From CAVQNQ01 sp963714205 (GTDB taxonomy: Bacteria; Acidobacteriota; Terriglobia; Bryobacterales; Bryobacteraceae): a DNA stretch of 64,000 bases. The stretch lies in NCBI GenBank assembly GCA_963714205.1, contig CAVQNQ010000002.1:186001-250000 (forward strand). The letters are read 5' to 3'. Below are positions 61,090 through 64,000 of this stretch, in pieces. The notes below the pieces were generated by a model. The model did not search any database, had not been told where the DNA came from, and was given only the letters and a program-made list of their open reading frames with translations. Made by a program: the position numbers and the translations under genes. The stretch's first letter is position 1. The number at the start of each line of letters is the position of its first letter.

Positions 61090-63189
61090 CTACCGCAGCG
61101 GCACCTCGTAGATACTCATGCTGAGCTTGGGAACCGTCAGCCGGCCGGGCACTCCCGTCACCGGACTCTCCACAATGTCCACCACCAGCGGCTTGCCGGG
61201 CACATTATCGGCGGCCAGCTCCGCGCCGGCGATGCGCCACAACCGGCCCTGGTCCTGAACCGTCACGCCCTGGATCGCGACATCGATCTGCTGCTCGGAC
61301 TCGGTCGGGTTCACGATCGCCACGGTCAGGGCCTTCTTGTCGGCCGTCAGGGCCGCCGCGGCATCCAGCGGATAGGTATCGCTGCCCGAGGAGACCTTGG
61401 GCTTGTCCACCCAGATCGTGCCCTTCACCTCGTGTTGCGGCGAGTTCCCCGTCACCGCCACCGGAATGGTCCCGAAATGCCGCCGGTACATTTCGAACAT
61501 CAGCCCGATCGGCCGCACCGTCGCATCGGTCTTGTTGATCGTCAGCAGCGAGGACGCCCCGGTGTACGCCGAAATGATGAACATGTTCGAATGCCGGAAC
61601 ATCTCATGCATCGCCTGGGAGCAAGCCAGGGGCGCAAACATCGAATTGCCGGGCGGGTTCGTTCCGCGTTCTCCGATCCATTCGGAGACCCATTCATCGA
61701 GCGCGACCGGGTATCGATCCATCTTGAGAGCCGGGAATCGCCGCTGGTACTCCTCCCAGGCCTCGACCACGCAGCGGACGCCATTGGCAATCTTCCGGGC
61801 GTAACCAACCAGGGGCTCCTCCACCTTCACGTAGTCCTGTTTCTCGGCATCGAAGGCCTGGTCCGCCGGGGAGGGATAGATGTGTTCGGCGGCCGCATCG
61901 AAGTAATCCGAGGAGTGGGCCAGCAGGGCGCCGGTAAAGTCCGCCGGCCCGCCGAATGCGGCAATGTGCTTTCCGGTGATGGCGAGCGCCGCGTGGCTCT
62001 GGCTGGTCTCAACGGGCGACGCCCCCGACGTCACGATCTTGATGTGCGGGTCCACCTGCCGCATCGCCTGCGCGAACATGTTGTGCTTGATCCAGTACTG
62101 ATCGGCAGCCATGAAGCCCATTTGCGCTGTGTTCCACATCTCATTGCCGATGTTCCACCAGGTCACCTTGTAAGGCTCCGGATGGCCATTGGCGGCCCGC
62201 CACTTGCCCATCGGCGTGTTCACCGAACCGCTGACGTACTCGACCTCTTCAGCGGCCGAATGCGCGTCGCCGAAACCGGCATTCACGCAAATGTACGGCT
62301 CCAGGTTGAGCAGCTTGTTGAGGACCATGTAGTCGTCGATCCCCAGGTCGTTCTGCTGTACTTCGCTCCAGGCGGGGTTCAGGCGCGGGGGCCGCTTGTC
62401 GGGATCGCCGATGGAATCGCGCCAGTCCCAGGAGGAGACCATATTCCCACCCGGCCAGCGGAACATGGTCGGCCCGATCTTCTTCATCTCCGCGATCAGA
62501 TCCGCGCGATAGCCGTTCAGGTTGTCCGCCGGCATCAGCGACACGGCGCCGATGTGGAACGTCCCCTTCCCGGTTCCCACGATCTCCAGCCGGGCATCGT
62601 CGCTGTCCGCCCCGGCCGTGAAGCTCAGGGGAAACTTGGCGTATTCGGTTCGGAGCGGCTTGATTTGGATAGTCTGCCGGTCGCCCGGATTGGGCCCCCA
62701 GACGAGGCTGACCTTCACTTCCGCCCCCGGATCGGCCGCCAGGATCACGCGGCCGGAGTACTTCCTCCCTTTTCGGACTCCCAGGCCCGCCTCCTGGATC
62801 CCGTGCGGCGTGGCGGCCTCCAGCTTCACCATGGGGCTGTGCTCACCCACCCAGACCTTCTGCCGGTCCATCACTACGAACTCGTCCGGACCAAAGGGCC
62901 TAAACCTGGGTGCCGTAGCTCTTCTCCTGCGCCCCGGGGCAGGTTCGGGTTCCTTACTGGAATCCACCGGATGGAAGAACTTCCGGTCGCCGAGCATCTC
63001 GGCCCAAAAGCCGCCCTCGTTGTTGGCTTCATGAAGTTCCGTGAAGAACCCATACATGTATGCGGAGATGGGCGCACCCGTTTTGGTCGCGTCCACCGTC
63101 ATAGTCACCTGTTGCGCGCTGCCCGTGTAGGCAAAAAAGCTGACGGCCATCGCCGCCAGCAGGATCTTGTGGAGTCCTTGGGTCCTCAT
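61090..63189 (-). CDS. Secreted GH51-type alpha-L-arabinofuranosidase
   Basis: A 699-residue enzyme with a signal peptide (ILLAAMAVSFFAYTGSAQ, residues 9-26). The catalytic barrel (about 225-560) includes FRWPGGNMVSSWDWRDSIG, the acid/base Glu350 in TWWNIGNEMW and the nucleophile Glu499 in YPVALDEWVSEW. A beta-sandwich domain precedes the barrel (about 95-225) and a C-terminal beta domain follows. It should release arabinose from arabinan or arabinoxylan outside the cell. Gene order with the downstream mannonate-dehydratase-like protein suggests plant polysaccharide use. Confidence 0.94.
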   Translation of the reverse strand: MRTQGLHKILLAAMAVSFFAYTGSAQQVTMTVDATKTGAPISAYMYGFFTELHEANNEGGFWAEMLGDRKFFHPVDSSKEPEPAPGRRRRATAPRFRPFGPDEFVVMDRQKVWVGEHSPMVKLEAATPHGIQEAGLGVRKGRKYSGRVILAADPGAEVKVSLVWGPNPGDRQTIQIKPLRTEYAKFPLSFTAGADSDDARLEIVGTGKGTFHIGAVSLMPADNLNGYRADLIAEMKKIGPTMFRWPGGNMVSSWDWRDSIGDPDKRPPRLNPAWSEVQQNDLGIDDYMVLNKLLNLEPYICVNAGFGDAHSAAEEVEYVSGSVNTPMGKWRAANGHPEPYKVTWWNIGNEMWNTAQMGFMAADQYWIKHNMFAQAMRQVDPHIKIVTSGASPVETSQSHAALAITGKHIAAFGGPADFTGALLAHSSDYFDAAAEHIYPSPADQAFDAEKQDYVKVEEPLVGYARKIANGVRCVVEAWEEYQRRFPALKMDRYPVALDEWVSEWIGERGTNPPGNSMFAPLACSQAMHEMFRHSNMFIISAYTGASSLLTINKTDATVRPIGLMFEMYRRHFGTIPVAVTGNSPQHEVKGTIWVDKPKVSSGSDTYPLDAAAALTADKKALTVAIVNPTESEQQIDVAIQGVTVQDQGRLWRIAGAELAADNVPGKPLVVDIVESPVTGVPGRLTVPKLSMSIYEVPLR

Positions 63190-63430
63190 CAGTCACCTCG
63201 CCTTGCCACCTTGGATTGTAGCCCCAACACGCCCGGTTGGATGCTCTTTTGTTAGCACCTTTCGACCGGAGCGGGCCACGCCGGGCCGGCTCAATCCTAA
63301 CGAACATTAATCGCCGGGTGCCTCGATTCGGTGCGCGCCTTAGCCTGCGCGGGCTATCGTGCAATTCGCCGGTCTGCCGCAACATGGAATTGTAAGGCGG
63401 GGCAGCAAGCCCGCCGGGAGAATAGAAACC

Positions 63431-63652
63431 ATGAAAAAGACCGTACTCGCCATCGCATTCGCGGTTGCCACTATGCCGCTGACGTTCGCCGCGCAGACGC
63501 CGGCCAATCCGCCGGCCAACAATGCCGGCTCGATCACAGGCAAAGCCGGCACGACCAAAACCAAGACCAACGCCAAGAAGCATCACCGCAAGAGCGCCAC
63601 GACCAACGCCGCCAAGCCCAGCAATGGCGCCGCGGCCACGCCGCAGAAGTAA
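63431..63652 (+). CDS. Small secreted Ala/Lys/Thr-rich basic protein
   Basis: A 73-residue protein with a signal peptide (KKTVLAIAFAVATMPLTFAA) and a mature part of about 50 residues made mostly of Ala, Asn, Lys, Thr and His (GTTKTKTNAKKHHRKSATTN). It is intrinsically disordered in appearance. Role unknown; similar small basic exported proteins occur in acidobacteria. GCCGGGAG lies 12 bases before ATG 63431. Confidence 0.75.
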   Translation: MKKTVLAIAFAVATMPLTFAAQTPANPPANNAGSITGKAGTTKTKTNAKKHHRKSATTNAAKPSNGAAATPQK

Positions 63653-63681
63653 TCCGCGGGATGCCCGGCCCACAAACAAAA

Positions 63682-63713
63682 CCGGCGGACGCTCGGAGGA
63701 AAACGTCCGCCGG
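63682..63713 (+). terminator. Strong stem-loop after the small basic protein gene
   Basis: CCGGCGGACG (63682-63691) and CGTCCGCCGG (63704-63713) form a perfect ten-base stem with a 12-base loop, 29 bases after the stop codon. No T-run follows, so it may be a weak or factor-assisted terminator or an RNA stabiliser. Confidence 0.6.
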
Positions 63714-63813
63714 GTTGGCCCACGAGGAGTCAATTCCCGCGGGGCCACTCGTATAAAAGCTTTCAGTAACAGAGACGTAACAAAGGGATGCGGCGTTCCA
63801 GCCAGCCCGGCGG

Positions 63814-64000
63814 CTAGGCGCCCAGCTCGCGGCGAATGGCTTCGGCGATCCGCTCGCTGAAGCTCTCCACCTGCTGCTGGTCGGGACCTTCCACCATCAC
63901 GCGGGCCAGCGGTTCGGTGCCGGAGAAACGCACCAGCACGCGGCCGGAACCGGCGAAGGCCTCCTCGGCGCACTGAATCTCGCGCGCCACGGCGGGAACA
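63814..64000 (-). CDS. glmM: Phosphoglucosamine mutase, C-terminal end (cut by window edge)
   Basis: The last 61 residues are visible, ending ERIAEAIRRELGA and TAG at 63816-63814. RVLVRFSGTEPLARVMVEGP is the C-terminal phosphate-binding loop of alpha-D-phosphohexomutases; the RxSGTEP..RVMVEG form is that of GlmM, which makes glucosamine 1-phosphate for peptidoglycan. A different phosphohexomutase cannot be fully excluded from this fragment. Confidence 0.85.
   Translation of the reverse strand, partial: VPAVAREIQCAEEAFAGSGRVLVRFSGTEPLARVMVEGPDQQQVESFSERIAEAIRRELGA

Overview
The window looks like a piece of a GC-rich acidobacterial chromosome, probably from the Solibacter/Bryobacter side of the phylum. 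The best markers are a protein with the acidobacterial type of VWFA-related domain (23545-24531), a large Oar-like TonB-dependent receptor with an N-terminal carboxypeptidase-regulatory-like domain (43100-46471), several secreted proteins of unknown function, and many two-component genes. No rRNA, tRNA or CRISPR array was seen. Both edges cut genes: a sigma-54 response regulator on the left and the 3' end of glmM on the right.

Layout. 0-6.8 kb holds signalling and envelope stress: a histidine kinase with two haem-c-like motifs in its periplasmic domain and its NtrC-type regulator, a LiaF-like protein next to a LytS-type kinase, a convergent LytTR regulator, and a CarD-like RNA polymerase binding protein behind a near-consensus promoter. 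6.8-10.3 kb is a minus-strand operon (PfkB kinase, GT-C membrane protein, UPF0145 protein, DapF-like protein). 10.3-15.9 kb contains a decayed small membrane gene, a large membrane protein, and a stress cluster of XRE regulator, NfeD, flotillin and PspA; the first two of those genes are frameshifted. 15.9-28.9 kb carries metH, an S9 peptidase coupled to an M23 peptidase, a frameshifted ORF6N gene, a VWA protein paired with a 1133-residue secreted protein, and a glycine-rich secreted protein. 28.9-38.6 kb has a PEBP protein with an ABC exporter, two aldo/keto reductases, a second GT-C protein, a frameshifted hydrolase, a DUF6599-like protein and cysK. A 1.55 kb insertion sequence lies at 38.69-40.24 kb. 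40.3-53.2 kb holds small membrane proteins, kdsD, the Oar-like receptor, a phosphoesterase, a PHP-like secreted protein, and an adaptor plus two MacB-like permeases with no ATPase. 53.2-59.2 kb is a tightly coupled four-gene module: hybrid-type kinase, REC-HPt-REC protein, membrane HEAT-repeat protein and degenerate family 2 glycosyltransferase. 59.2-64 kb has a small secreted protein, a Tat-exported mannonate-dehydratase-like protein, a GH51 arabinofuranosidase, a small basic secreted protein and glmM.

Two themes recur. Several genes are broken by one-base shifts in otherwise well preserved reading frames, so either sequence errors or recent decay must be considered. Many genes have a -10-like hexamer only 10-25 bases before the start codon, which suggests very short 5' leaders. 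The most interesting candidate system is the 53.2-59.2 kb phosphorelay with HEAT and a glycosyltransferase that has lost its usual acidic and QxxRW residues.
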